64,000 nt of DNA from Myxococcota bacterium. GTDB taxonomy: Bacteria > Myxococcota_A > UBA796 > CAJQPC01. Shown one piece after another: positions 1 to 10,891 of the stretch; the first letter of the stretch is position 1, and every line of letters begins with the position of its first letter. The notes beneath the pieces were generated by a model, which searched no databases, was not told the origin of the DNA, and worked only from the letters and a program-made list of their open reading frames with translations. The stretch spans positions 1-64,000 of the forward strand of contig JAKLKD010000001.1 of the NCBI GenBank assembly GCA_023150845.1, in the 5' to 3' direction. The position numbers were made by a program, and so were the translations under genes.

Positions 1-212
1 CCCGGCCCAAAGCCCCCGGCGAGGCTCAGGTGCGCCCCGGTCAAGGCAGGGGTGAGGGGATCCCCGAGCCCGTAGGCCCGGGCGGAGAGCCCCCAGCCGG
101 GCCGCGCGCGGGCGTCCTCGACGATCAGCAGCCGGGCGCTCTCGACAGCGGGCCGTGGGGGCGCCGCCTCGCTCTGGGCGGCGGCGGCGGCGATGATCCA
201 GAGGGCCAGCAC
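1..212 (-). CDS. Exported protein of unknown function, N-terminal part (runs off left edge)
   Basis: An open minus-strand frame begins just after the stop of the OmpA-like gene and runs off the window edge. From a GTG at 212 it reads a hydrophobic stretch (VLALWIIAAAA) followed by QSEAAPPRPAVESA, which looks like a Sec signal peptide with a cleavage site near residue 12. The mature part visible here (about 55 residues) belongs to no family I recognise. The gene would be co-transcribed with the upstream OmpA-like gene (35 bp gap). The start is uncertain: no ATG lies in this frame, and a GGAG sits about 12 bases upstream of the GTG. The real gene could be an outer-membrane or periplasmic partner of the OmpA-like protein. 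Confidence 0.45.
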   Translation of the reverse strand, partial: MLALWIIAAAAAQSEAAPPRPAVESARLLIVEDARARPGWGLSARAYGLGDPLTPALTGAHLSLAGGFGP

Positions 213-246
213 GCTTCTTGCGGCTCCGAGGAGCGAGGACCGGGCC

Positions 247-2193
247 TCAGTCGGCCCGCTCCTCGATGTAGAACACGACGCGGCGGTTGAGGGCCTGGCC
301 GGACGGGGTCTTGTTGTCGGCGATGGGGCGAGACTCGCCGTAACCGATGGAGTACAGCCGGGCCGCGGGCACGCCGCGCTTGATGAGGTAGTCGCGCACG
401 GAGTCCGCGCGGGCCTGGCTGAGCTTCAGGTTGTAGACGTCCGAGCCTTTGTCGTCGGTGTGGCCCTCGATGCGGATGCGCAGGATCTCCGGGTGGGAGA
501 TGATGATCGCCGCCACCTCGTCGAGCAGGCCGTAGCTCTCGGGCTTGATGATCGCCTTGTCGTACTCGAAGAAGATCTGCTCGCGGATGTCGATGCGCTC
601 CGCGGTGACCACGACCCGGGACGGGGTGAGGATCACGATGGCGTCGACCTGCTGGCCCGCGGTGACCGCGACGATCGTCTCGCCGGGCTGGAAGCCCTCG
701 GCGCGCACGATGATGTTGTGCTCACCCTCGGGGAGATCCCGCTTGGCGAAGCCGCCGCTCGCGCCGTACTCGTAGCCCTGGTTGTCTACCGTCCAGGTCG
801 CGGTGATCGGCGCCCCGGAGGGGTCCTGCACCCGCAGGACGAGGGTGCCGAGCTTCACCTCGGGCTCGAGGATCTCACGCACCTGGAGCAGGCCCTCGGC
901 GGGCACCTCGATGGTGCGGGAGCTGGCGCGGTACCCCTCGGCGCTGGCCTGGAGCAGGTAGCTGCCGGGCTCGAGATCGACGTTGAAGGCGTTGACGGAC
1001 TGCTCCGTCGTCGGGCCCGAGGCCGGGACCAAGGCGACCTTGAGCAGCCGCAGGGGCTTGCCGTCGCTGGAGAGGACCTCAACCGCCACCCGGGCGTTCG
1101 CCTCGGGGCAGCCGTCCTCATCCTTAAAGCCGTCGTTGTCCTCGGGGTCGATGGGGCAGGCGTCGACGGTGTCGACGAGGCCGTCCTTGTCGTTGTCGAG
1201 CTCAGGGCAGCCGTCGGCGTCCTCAAACTTGTCGAGGTCCTCGGGGTCGTCGGGGCAGGCGTCCACACGATCGGCGATGCCGTCTAGGTCGCGGTCGCCC
1301 CGGCCGCTGCTCATGTAGGACACGCCGCCGGTGAGGCGCCAGGCCGGGGAGCCGATGGCCTCGGTGAGCCCCGCGCCCATGGCGCCGTTGAGGCGAACGT
1401 TCTCGTTCACCTGGGTCCAGAAGCCCAAGAGCGCCTCGGAGGGGTTGCCGACGCTCGACTCCCCCAAGGTCTTGTAGTTCGCGCCGCCGACGATCTCCAA
1501 CGAGACGCCGGAGGTGTCGTTCACGGCGTAGGCCGCGGCGAGGCGGTACCAGAGCTGGTCGTTCATCTCCAGCTCATTGAGGGTCACCGCGGGCAGCCCG
1601 CGGGTGCCGACGTTCGCGATGAGCAAGGCGTCGCCGACCATGTAGTCCGCGACGAGGCCGAGCTCCCAGGTCGCCGCGCCCCAGCTCAAGAGGCTCTCGG
1701 GGTCGCCGATGGGCAAGGCGCCGCGACCGACGACGGCCACGCCGGGCTGGCCCTCCTCGCGGCTGAGCAAGGACCACTTGAGGTCGAGGCTGGGGTCGCC
1801 CATGGTCGGGCCGCCGTTCGGCTGGAGCGTGCCCGCGGACCAGGCGTAGAACGGGACGTTTACGCCGACGCGCACCGGGCCGAGGCCGTAGCCCGCGGCG
1901 ACGCCGAGGGCGACGGCGTCCTGCAGCACCGAGACCTCCTCGCCGTCATCCCATTGCCACAGGTAGGGGTTGTGCACCCACCAGGTCGTGGCGCGAAGGT
2001 AGACGGCCTTGGACTCTGGCGCCGTCGAGTCGTCGGTGATGAGCGTACGAGTGGAGTCAATCGACGGCCGGACCGGGTCGGCGTTCATGTTCGTTGGCCC
2101 GACCGGAGGGAGCTCCTGGGCGAGCCCGAGCCCGGATGAGCCCATCCAGAGCGTAATCCCCAAGCCGATCTGCCGTCCGCTGTTCCGCCTCAT
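247..2193 (-). CDS. OmpA-family outer-membrane protein with thrombospondin type 3 repeats
   Basis: 648 residues. A signal peptide (residues 1-25, ending GLGLAQ) leads into a roughly 270-residue region likely to form an outer-membrane beta-barrel (alternating, glycine- and aromatic-rich). At about 300-365 come two calcium-binding TSP3 repeats (DRDLDGIADRVDACPDDPED and DNDKDGLVDTVDACPIDPED). Two carboxypeptidase-regulatory/PEGA-like beta-sandwich segments follow (about 370-530). A C-terminal OmpA peptidoglycan-binding domain (541-648) carries IEGHTDDKGS and the conserved NRRVVF ending. The protein probably anchors the outer membrane to the cell wall. Barrel, TSP3 linker and OmpA domain is a common arrangement in Myxococcota. 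It is followed by a second exported-protein gene on the same strand. Confidence 0.9.
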   Translation of the reverse strand: MRRNSGRQIGLGITLWMGSSGLGLAQELPPVGPTNMNADPVRPSIDSTRTLITDDSTAPESKAVYLRATTWWVHNPYLWQWDDGEEVSVLQDAVALGVAAGYGLGPVRVGVNVPFYAWSAGTLQPNGGPTMGDPSLDLKWSLLSREEGQPGVAVVGRGALPIGDPESLLSWGAATWELGLVADYMVGDALLIANVGTRGLPAVTLNELEMNDQLWYRLAAAYAVNDTSGVSLEIVGGANYKTLGESSVGNPSEALLGFWTQVNENVRLNGAMGAGLTEAIGSPAWRLTGGVSYMSSGRGDRDLDGIADRVDACPDDPEDLDKFEDADGCPELDNDKDGLVDTVDACPIDPEDNDGFKDEDGCPEANARVAVEVLSSDGKPLRLLKVALVPASGPTTEQSVNAFNVDLEPGSYLLQASAEGYRASSRTIEVPAEGLLQVREILEPEVKLGTLVLRVQDPSGAPITATWTVDNQGYEYGASGGFAKRDLPEGEHNIIVRAEGFQPGETIVAVTAGQQVDAIVILTPSRVVVTAERIDIREQIFFEYDKAIIKPESYGLLDEVAAIIISHPEILRIRIEGHTDDKGSDVYNLKLSQARADSVRDYLIKRGVPAARLYSIGYGESRPIADNKTPSGQALNRRVVFYIEERAD

Positions 2194-2250
2194 CCGGGCA
2201 CCTCGTCGGTTCGAGCTTCACCCCGACGCCTCTTGCGTCAGTCAGGACCA

Positions 2251-3405
2251 TCAAGTGTATCCCAATCGGCGAGAGAGGCGAGCGACGGCCTCGTCAACTT
2301 GGCCCGGCGGCGCGCTCGTGAAGCACAGCCGCGCCCACCCCGCGTAGTCCACGCCGCAGCTCTCTCCCGGCGCGAGGAGCACACCATCGTCGAGGGCGTC
2401 CTCCATGAACCCCGACACCCCCCGATCATCGAGGAAGGGGCGGAGATCCAAAAACAGGAAGGTTGAGCCTTCAGGGGGCGGGAGCCGGAGCGCCGCCGCG
2501 GCGCGATCCCCGACCGCCTGGTAGAGCGCCTTCGCCTCACGCACCCAAGCCTCGCCCCGGGTGAGCGCGATGAGCGCGGCGCGCTGACCCGAGGTCGGCG
2601 CGGCGTAGAAGGTGTGGGTGCTCACCTTTCTCGCCTGGGCGACGACGGTCGGGGGCCCCACCAAGACGCCGACGCGGTTGCCCGCCATGCCGTAGGCCTT
2701 CGAGAACGAGAAGGCCGTGAGGGTGCGCTCCGGGGCGAAGCGCGCCGCGGAGACCTGCTCCCCCCGAAAGACGTAGTCCTCATAGGTCTCGTCCGAGAGC
2801 AGCCAGAGGTCCTGGGACCGGGCGAAGGCGGCGATGGCCTCGATCCAGCTCGGCGGAAGCACCCGGCCCGTGGGGTTTGAGGGCGACGAGATGTAGAGCG
2901 CCGCGGTGCGTGGCCCGACGACCGCCTTGAGCGCCGCGACGGCCTCGGCGGCTGAGCCCACCCGGTCGTAGAAGGGCAGCTCCACCGGGCGGCCGCGGAA
3001 GGCCTGGACGATCCCCCGGATGAGCGGCCAGAAGGGCGAGAGGATCACGACCTCCTCCCCAGGCGAGAGGATCGCGCCCAAGGCCGAGGCCAAGGCCCCC
3101 GTCGCCCCGGCGGTGACGAGCACGGCGCTCGGCTCAACGGCGAGGCCGTTCTTGGCCCGGAGCTTCTCCACGAGCGCCTCGATGAGCGCGGGCTCCCCTT
3201 GGGGCGAGACGTAGTGGTGCAGCCGGGGCTGGGTGCTGAGGGTGAGGTCCTCCATACGCGCGCCCTCCACCGGGTCGAGCCAGGTGTCGCCGACGTGCAG
3301 CGGGAAGAGCGGCCCCGGGTGGCTCTGGATGCGCGCTTGGAGCTTCGAGAAGATGGCGCCGGGCATCGCGGCGACCTCAGGCGTGACGTTCGGCGGGCGA
3401 GGCAA
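2251..3405 (-). CDS. PLP-dependent aminotransferase, class I/II
   Basis: 384 residues, fold type I. Visible hallmarks are the SPSNPTGRV motif (residues 174-182), DETYEDYVF (205-213) and the Schiff-base lysine K236 in SFSKAYGMAG. It should transfer an amino group between an amino acid and a 2-oxo acid in the cytosol; substrate specificity cannot be read from sequence (AspC/AlaT/MalY-like relatives all share these motifs). The start is a TTG at 3405 preceded by AAGGAG at a 5-base spacing, which beats the internal ATG at residue 14. It diverges from dnaN across the candidate origin. An 57-bp gap separates it from the OmpA-like gene downstream. Confidence 0.85.
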   Translation of the reverse strand: MPRPPNVTPEVAAMPGAIFSKLQARIQSHPGPLFPLHVGDTWLDPVEGARMEDLTLSTQPRLHHYVSPQGEPALIEALVEKLRAKNGLAVEPSAVLVTAGATGALASALGAILSPGEEVVILSPFWPLIRGIVQAFRGRPVELPFYDRVGSAAEAVAALKAVVGPRTAALYISSPSNPTGRVLPPSWIEAIAAFARSQDLWLLSDETYEDYVFRGEQVSAARFAPERTLTAFSFSKAYGMAGNRVGVLVGPPTVVAQARKVSTHTFYAAPTSGQRAALIALTRGEAWVREAKALYQAVGDRAAAALRLPPPEGSTFLFLDLRPFLDDRGVSGFMEDALDDGVLLAPGESCGVDYAGWARLCFTSAPPGQVDEAVARLSRRLGYT

Positions 3406-3883
3406 GGGGGCTCCTTCACGATCTCGGCGCAGAGCATAGCCCGCGTCGGGAGCGCCCTGCGCGGCCCCGCGGAGCGGCGCACATCACCGCCGTTCTCCCC
3501 GATCTTCCGCGTCGCCCCACGCTCTTGACGGGGCAAGACCCTCAGCGGGGTCAAAACGGGCGGTGGCGGCTATGGATAATCCTGTTAACAGGCTGCGGAG
3601 TATGCTGTGGTGCCCCTGTTGATGATCGATGGACTGCTCCCCTGCCCAGCACCCCCTGTGGGCAGCCCCAGAGTCGCTCCATGATCCGCCCCCTGGATCC
3701 TCCCCAGGTGATCCATAGGGCTTCTTCAATCAGGTCAAGCACTTACGGACTAGTCCCCAGCGTGCACAGGCACGGATCTGATGGATGAACGATCGATCTG
3801 ATCTGGATCGATCTCTCTCATCCCCCTCACCTCGACAGCCAGCAGCAGCGCGGAAGCACAGCCTGTCATCCAGCGGAGCCCAC
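3406..3883. other. oriC: Intergenic region with replication-origin features upstream of dnaN
   Basis: 478 bp between the divergent aminotransferase and dnaN. It is visibly less GC-rich than its flanks. It holds TATGGATAAT at 3571-3580 (its complement differs from the DnaA box TTATCCACA at one base), immediately followed by the perfect 12-bp palindrome CCTGTTAACAGG (3581-3592). Ten GATC tetramers lie between 3624 and 3813, at 3624, 3683, 3696, 3710, 3775, 3791, 3795, 3800, 3806 and 3810. A TATGCT at 3600 could be a -10 element for dnaN. Origins commonly sit beside dnaN, so this is a reasonable oriC candidate, but only one near-consensus DnaA box was found by eye. Confidence 0.45.
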
Positions 3884-5005
3884 ATGGAGCTGTACATCGA
3901 TCGTGACGCTTTCCTCACGGGCCTCACCCGGGTCCAGGGGATCGTCGAGCGCCGCAACACCCCGAACCCCATCCTCTCCAACGTGGTGCTGGAGGCGGCG
4001 GAGGGTCGGCTGCGGCTGACGGCGACGGACACCGAGATGTCCTTCATCGGCGACTTCCCGGCGACGGTCGAGACGCCGGGGCAGATCTCCGTAGACGCCC
4101 AGTCGCTCTTCCAGATCGCCCGGGTGCTCCCCGACTCGACGGCGCACCTCAAGCTCGGCCCCCAGAACCGCCTGGAGGTCAGCTCCGGCTCGGCCTGGTA
4201 CAAGGTCAACGGCCTGCCGACGGACGACTACCCCTTCCCCCAGCACTTCGACGGCAACGGCGTGATGCGCCTCAAGGCGCCGCAGCTCGCCTGGCTCATC
4301 GACCGCACGGGCTTCGTCGTCTGCCCCGACGACAACCGCTACGGCATCAACGGCGCGCACCTGGAGGTCCACGACGGCCACGACGGCCAGCGCCTCCTGC
4401 GGATGGTCGCCACCGACGGCCACCGGCTGTCTTACGCCCAGGCGCCTTTTGAGGGCGACTTCCACATGGGCCAGCGGATGCTCCTGCCCCGAAAGGCCAT
4501 CGCCGAGATGAAGAAGCTCTGCGAGCGCATCGAAGGTGACGTCGAGCTCTCCTTCGGCGAGAGCTCGGCCCTGCTCTCCGTGCCTTCAGCGCGTTTCCAC
4601 TTCCGGCTCATCGACGGCGAGTTCCCCGACTACCGCCGGGTGATCCCCACCAACTTCCAGCGCCGGGTCACCGCCGACCGCGAGGTCCTCGTCTCCGCGC
4701 TCAAGCGTGTGGCCGTGCTCGCCCAGGACCGCTCCCGCCCCGTGCGCTTCAAGTTTGAGGCCGGCCAGCTCACCGTGCTCGCGCTCAACGCCGACCACGG
4801 CGAGGCCCGGGAGCAGCTCGCGGTGGAGCTCAAGGGCAGCCCCGTCGAGATCGGCTTTAACATCAAGTACTTCCAAGAGGTGCTCAGCGCGATGGTCGCC
4901 GAGCGCTCGATCATCGAGCTCGGTGACGCCCTCTCCCCGGCGGTGCTGCGTGAGCCCGAGAGCGACGACTGCCTGATGATCGTCATGCCGATGCGCCTCG
5001 ACTGA
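3884..5005 (+). CDS. dnaN: DNA polymerase III subunit beta (sliding clamp)
   Basis: 373 residues, the usual length for the clamp. It forms a ring dimer that tethers DNA polymerase III and other enzymes to DNA. Visible features are the N-terminal MELYIDRDAFLTGLTRVQGIVERRNT, the central KAIAEMKKLCE, LRLIDGEFPDYRRVIP-type segment (FRLIDGEFPDYRRVIP) and the C-terminal DDCLMIVMPMRL, which contributes to the hydrophobic partner-binding pocket. The ATG at 3884 is chosen over an in-frame upstream start at 3785 because it has GGAG at a 5-base spacing and matches the family's N-terminus. recF follows after 3 bp, so the two are translated together. Confidence 0.97.
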   Translation: MELYIDRDAFLTGLTRVQGIVERRNTPNPILSNVVLEAAEGRLRLTATDTEMSFIGDFPATVETPGQISVDAQSLFQIARVLPDSTAHLKLGPQNRLEVSSGSAWYKVNGLPTDDYPFPQHFDGNGVMRLKAPQLAWLIDRTGFVVCPDDNRYGINGAHLEVHDGHDGQRLLRMVATDGHRLSYAQAPFEGDFHMGQRMLLPRKAIAEMKKLCERIEGDVELSFGESSALLSVPSARFHFRLIDGEFPDYRRVIPTNFQRRVTADREVLVSALKRVAVLAQDRSRPVRFKFEAGQLTVLALNADHGEAREQLAVELKGSPVEIGFNIKYFQEVLSAMVAERSIIELGDALSPAVLREPESDDCLMIVMPMRLD

Positions 5006-5008
5006 CGC

Positions 5009-6094
5009 TTGCGACTCCTGACGCTTTGCGCCCAGGACTTCCGCAACCTCGAGCGGGTGGAGGTCTCGACCGACGCCCGCTTCGTGATGTTCACCGGCGA
5101 GAACGCCCAGGGCAAGACGAACCTCCTGGAGGCCGTGCACACCCTCGCGGCGCTCAAGGGCTTCCGGGCCCGGCGAAACCGCGAGCTCTTGCGGCATGGC
5201 CAAGACGCCGCCCGGGTGAGCGGGGTCGTCTTTGACGGCGAGAGCCGCCGCCAGCTCAGCGTCGAGCTGAGCCCTACGGGGCGAAAGGGCCGGGTGGACG
5301 GCAAGTCCCCCGCCCAGCTTGAGGAGTACTTCGCGAGCCTGCGCGCCGTGGTGTTCACCCCTGAAGACGTCGCCATCGTCCGGGAGGGCCCCGAGCTCCG
5401 CCGCCGCTTCTTGGACCGCGCCGCGTTCACCGCCCGGTCAGGCTTCTTGGAGATCGCCCAGGCCTTCCGCGGCGCGATGGAGCAGAAGTCCGCGCTCCTG
5501 CGCCAAGAGCGCCCCGACCGCCTGAGCCTGGAGGTGTTCAACGAGCGCCTCGCCATCGCGGGGGCCCGGCTCTCCGCCCGCCGGGACCGCCTCGTCGCTG
5601 AGCTGCACGCCCCCTTCATCGAGATGCACGGGGCGATCTCCGGCCGGGGCAAGGTCGGCCTGCGTTACCTGAGCCGCTTAGGCGACGGCGACGAGGCCGC
5701 CCGGGCCGAGCGTTTTCGGGTGATCCTCGGCGAGAACCTCCAGGCCGAGCTGGAGCGCGGCGCCCCCCTCGACGGGCCCCAGCGCGACGAGCTGGAGCTG
5801 ACCCTCGACGGCCGCAGCGCCCGGACCTGGGGCAGCCAGGGCCAGGTGCGATCCTTGGCCTTGGCCTTGAAGCTCGCCGAGCTGAGCGCGGCGCGGCGCC
5901 GGGGCGCCCGGCCCTTGTTTCTCCTCGACGACCTCTCCTCGGAGCTCGACCGCCTGCGCACGGGGCGCCTGGTGGACCTCCTCGCGAGCCTGGACCTCCA
6001 GGTGCTCGTCACCTCGACGGATCCCCAGGTGCTCGGCGACCAGCCGGATCAGCTCCGCTACGTCGTCGAGGCGGGTGCGCCGCGGCCCTGCTGA
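5009..6094 (+). CDS. recF: DNA replication and repair protein RecF
   Basis: 361 residues. RecF is an SMC-like ABC ATPase that, with RecO and RecR, loads RecA at gaps in single-stranded DNA. The Walker A is FTGENAQGKTNLLEA (about residues 28-42), the signature region WGSQGQVRSLALALKLAEL (about 275-293), and Walker B FLLDDLSSELD (about 311-321). The start is a TTG at 5009 (read as Met), three bases after the dnaN stop; the protein starts in the family's usual way (RLLTLCAQDFRNLERVEV). Gene order dnaN-recF-gyrB is classic for an origin region. Confidence 0.96.
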   Translation: MRLLTLCAQDFRNLERVEVSTDARFVMFTGENAQGKTNLLEAVHTLAALKGFRARRNRELLRHGQDAARVSGVVFDGESRRQLSVELSPTGRKGRVDGKSPAQLEEYFASLRAVVFTPEDVAIVREGPELRRRFLDRAAFTARSGFLEIAQAFRGAMEQKSALLRQERPDRLSLEVFNERLAIAGARLSARRDRLVAELHAPFIEMHGAISGRGKVGLRYLSRLGDGDEAARAERFRVILGENLQAELERGAPLDGPQRDELELTLDGRSARTWGSQGQVRSLALALKLAELSAARRRGARPLFLLDDLSSELDRLRTGRLVDLLASLDLQVLVTSTDPQVLGDQPDQLRYVVEAGAPRPC

Positions 6095-8665
<2,571 letters not shown>

Positions 8666-8695
8666 GGTCCATACGACGGACCCGGAGGCCTTGCC

Positions 8696-9664
8696 ATGAG
8701 CGGCGCGGCGCGAGCGCAGGCGGACATCGCGGAGCTGGTCTGGGGCAAGGTCATCCTGGTCACCGGCAAAGGGGGCGTCGGGAAGACGTCCGTGGCCGCG
8801 TCTCTGGGTCGGCTGGCCGCGGCCCAAGGGCGCCGCACCTTGGTCTTGGAGCTCGACGCTCAGAACCCCTCGCTCAACGCCGTGTTTGCGGCGAAGGCGC
8901 GGTATGAGCCCGTCGAGGTCCAGCCGAACCTGTACATCGCCAACCTCGACTGGCTCAACGCCCTCAAGGAGTGGGTGGAGCGGGTGATCCCGGCGAAACG
9001 GATCGTCGAGCGCATCCTGGAGAACCACATCGTCCAGCTCTTTCTGGACGCGACCCCGGGCAACCGGGAGGTGGTCACGCTCTCGAAGCTCGTGTGGCTC
9101 TCCGGCGAGTTTGACCTCGTCGTCGTGGACCTGCCCGCGTCTGGCCACGCCACGGCGATGCTGCGCACGCCCCAGGAGGTGATGAACCTCTTCACCGCCG
9201 GGCCTCTGCACCAGCGCGGCCTCGAGGCCCAGCAGCTCTTGGAGGCCCCGGGCACCCACCTCGTGCTCGTGGCGCTCCCTGAAGAGATGGTCGTCAACGA
9301 GACCCTGGAGACCTACAACAAGGTCCGGGCCGAGGTCCCCAAGCTCAAGATCAGCCTGCTCGTGCTCAACCGGGCGGCGCGGCCGAGCCTCTCCGACGAC
9401 GAGCGCGCGCTCTTGGAGCGCCTCAGCGCGGCCTACCCCGGCGGCGCCGAGGGGGAGCTCCTCCTCGCCGGGCGCTGGGAGGCCACCTTAGAGGCCGGCA
9501 CGGCGAGCGCCCTGGAGCGCCTCGGCCAAGAGGCCCCGCAGCTCCCGCTCATCGACGTGCCCCGCCTCGCCCCCGACGGCGGACCCGAGCGCCTCGTGCG
9601 GAACCTCGCCGCGGCCTTGGCCCGGTCGTCATCCCGGGCCTTGCACCCCGGAGGTGGCCGGTGA
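8696..9664 (+). CDS. ArsA/Get3-family ATPase, first of a tandem pair
   Basis: 322 residues. A deviant Walker A with the family's signature lysine, GKGGVGKTS, lies at about residues 24-32, followed by a switch-like LVLELDAQNPSLNAVF and VVVDLPASGHATAML (the DxPxxGHAT motif typical of ArsA/Get3). Get3 homologues hydrolyse ATP to handle hydrophobic or tail-anchored clients; ArsA energises arsenite export. No arsenic genes are nearby, and there is no CxxC zinc site as in eukaryotic Get3. The next gene overlaps it by 4 bp (GTGA), so the two products probably form a heterodimer, as for the tandem mycobacterial Get3-like pair Rv3679/Rv3680. RBS GGAGG at 8 bases. Confidence 0.85.
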   Translation: MSGAARAQADIAELVWGKVILVTGKGGVGKTSVAASLGRLAAAQGRRTLVLELDAQNPSLNAVFAAKARYEPVEVQPNLYIANLDWLNALKEWVERVIPAKRIVERILENHIVQLFLDATPGNREVVTLSKLVWLSGEFDLVVVDLPASGHATAMLRTPQEVMNLFTAGPLHQRGLEAQQLLEAPGTHLVLVALPEEMVVNETLETYNKVRAEVPKLKISLLVLNRAARPSLSDDERALLERLSAAYPGGAEGELLLAGRWEATLEAGTASALERLGQEAPQLPLIDVPRLAPDGGPERLVRNLAAALARSSSRALHPGGGR

Positions 9665-10815
9665 TTCAGCCTCGTGAGGTGCTCACCCGGCGGAAGCTCG
9701 TGGTGTGTGTGGGCTCGGGCGGCGTCGGCAAGACGACGACGGCGGCGACGATGGGCCTCTGGGCCGCGCGGCAGGGCCGTAAGGTCCTGGTGATGACGAT
9801 CGACCCCGCCCGGCGCCTCGCCAACTCCTTGGGCCTCAAGGAGTTCGGCAACACCGAGACCCAGATCGTCGTGCCCGATCTCCCCGAGGGCGGCCAGCTC
9901 TGGGCGATGATGCTCGACACCCAGACGACCTTCGACGAGCTCATCCGGCGCATGGCCCCGGACAAACGCACGGCGGAGCGGATCCTCACCAACCGCATCT
10001 ACCGCACCATGTCCGACACCTTCGCCGGGAGCCAGGAGTACATGGCCGCGGAGAAGCTCTACGACGTGATGACCTCGGGCCGCTACGACCTCGTCGTGCT
10101 CGACACGCCCCCGGTGAAGAACGCGCTCGACTTCTTTGAGGCCCCCGGTCGCCTCTCCCGCTTCTTTGATCGCCGCGTGATCAAGTGGTTCCTCCAGCCC
10201 TACGAGGAGAAGCGCACCTTCAACCCGCTCGCGGCGGGCACCAGCGCCGTGGTGTTTAAGCTCCTGAGCTTCATCTTCGGCAAGGAGTTCTTGGGGGACA
10301 TCTCCGAGTTTTTGGTGCTGTTTAAGGACATGTACGACGGCTTCCGGGAGCGCCACGAGGAGGTGCTGCGCATCTTCCGCTCCCCGGACACCTCCTTCGT
10401 GACCATCGCCGCGCCCACGGAGCCCTCGGTCGAGGTCGCCGGGTTCTTCGCCGAGGAGCTGCGGAAGCGGGGTTACCCCCGGGCGGGGGTGATCGTCAAC
10501 CAGGTCCACCTCTGCGCCGAGGAGCCCCTGGAGCCCGAGATCCTGCTCGGCCAGGCCGCGCGCACGACCGGGGCGGATCTCCACGAGCGCACGGCGGCGA
10601 GCCTCGTCGCCCGCCTCGGCGCGGCCCACGGTCGCCTGAGGCAGCTCGCCCACGCCGAGCGTGTCTTGATTCAAGAGCTTCACAAGATCAACCCGGCGGG
10701 GGCCTTCTTCGTCGAGTTACCCTGGCTAGAACAACAGGTCTACGACCTGGGCGCGCTCCGCGTCGTGGCCGACAGCCTCTTCGCGGACGCACACAGCGGC
10801 GGTGCGCCGAGCTGA
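9661..10815 (+). CDS. ArsA/Get3-family ATPase, second of a tandem pair
   Basis: 384 residues, GTG start overlapping the previous stop. Walker A is GSGGVGKTTTAA (about residues 18-29); the position of the signature lysine that reaches across the dimer in ArsA/Get3 (K in KGGVGKT) is serine here. Then come VMTIDPARRLANSLGL (switch I-like), LVVLDTPPVKNALDFFEAP and FVTIAAPTEPSVEVAGFFAEEL. A hydrophobic middle portion (about 185-230) could form the client-binding helices. The loss of the lysine in one partner only suggests an asymmetric heterodimer with the preceding gene's product. Cytosolic; no membrane segment. Confidence 0.85.
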   Translation: MIQPREVLTRRKLVVCVGSGGVGKTTTAATMGLWAARQGRKVLVMTIDPARRLANSLGLKEFGNTETQIVVPDLPEGGQLWAMMLDTQTTFDELIRRMAPDKRTAERILTNRIYRTMSDTFAGSQEYMAAEKLYDVMTSGRYDLVVLDTPPVKNALDFFEAPGRLSRFFDRRVIKWFLQPYEEKRTFNPLAAGTSAVVFKLLSFIFGKEFLGDISEFLVLFKDMYDGFRERHEEVLRIFRSPDTSFVTIAAPTEPSVEVAGFFAEELRKRGYPRAGVIVNQVHLCAEEPLEPEILLGQAARTTGADLHERTAASLVARLGAAHGRLRQLAHAERVLIQELHKINPAGAFFVELPWLEQQVYDLGALRVVADSLFADAHSGGAPS

Positions 10816-10880
10816 CGCCCTCCTCCGGCGTTAACTTGTCCGTCCGACGCGGTGACCAAGCGGGAAACTCGTGAACGCGA

Positions 10881-10886
10881 AGGAGG
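10881..10886 (+). promoter_or_regulatory. Strong ribosome-binding site that selects a TTG start
   Basis: AGGAGG lies 5 bases before the TTG at 10892. The upstream in-frame GTG (10871) lies before this site and the ATG at 10904 is 17 bases away, so the TTG is the best-placed start for the outer-membrane protein gene. Confidence 0.65.
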
Positions 10887-10891
10887 ACAGC

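Noticed and set aside
193..1287. 364-codon plus-strand open frame opposite the OmpA-like gene
   Set aside because: Ala/Val/Leu-rich sequence without a domain; it is the antisense shadow expected of GC-rich codons.
8668..8684. Small hairpin GGTCC/GGACC between gyrB and the ATPase pair
   Set aside because: Only a 5-bp stem and no T-run; too weak to call a terminator or attenuator.
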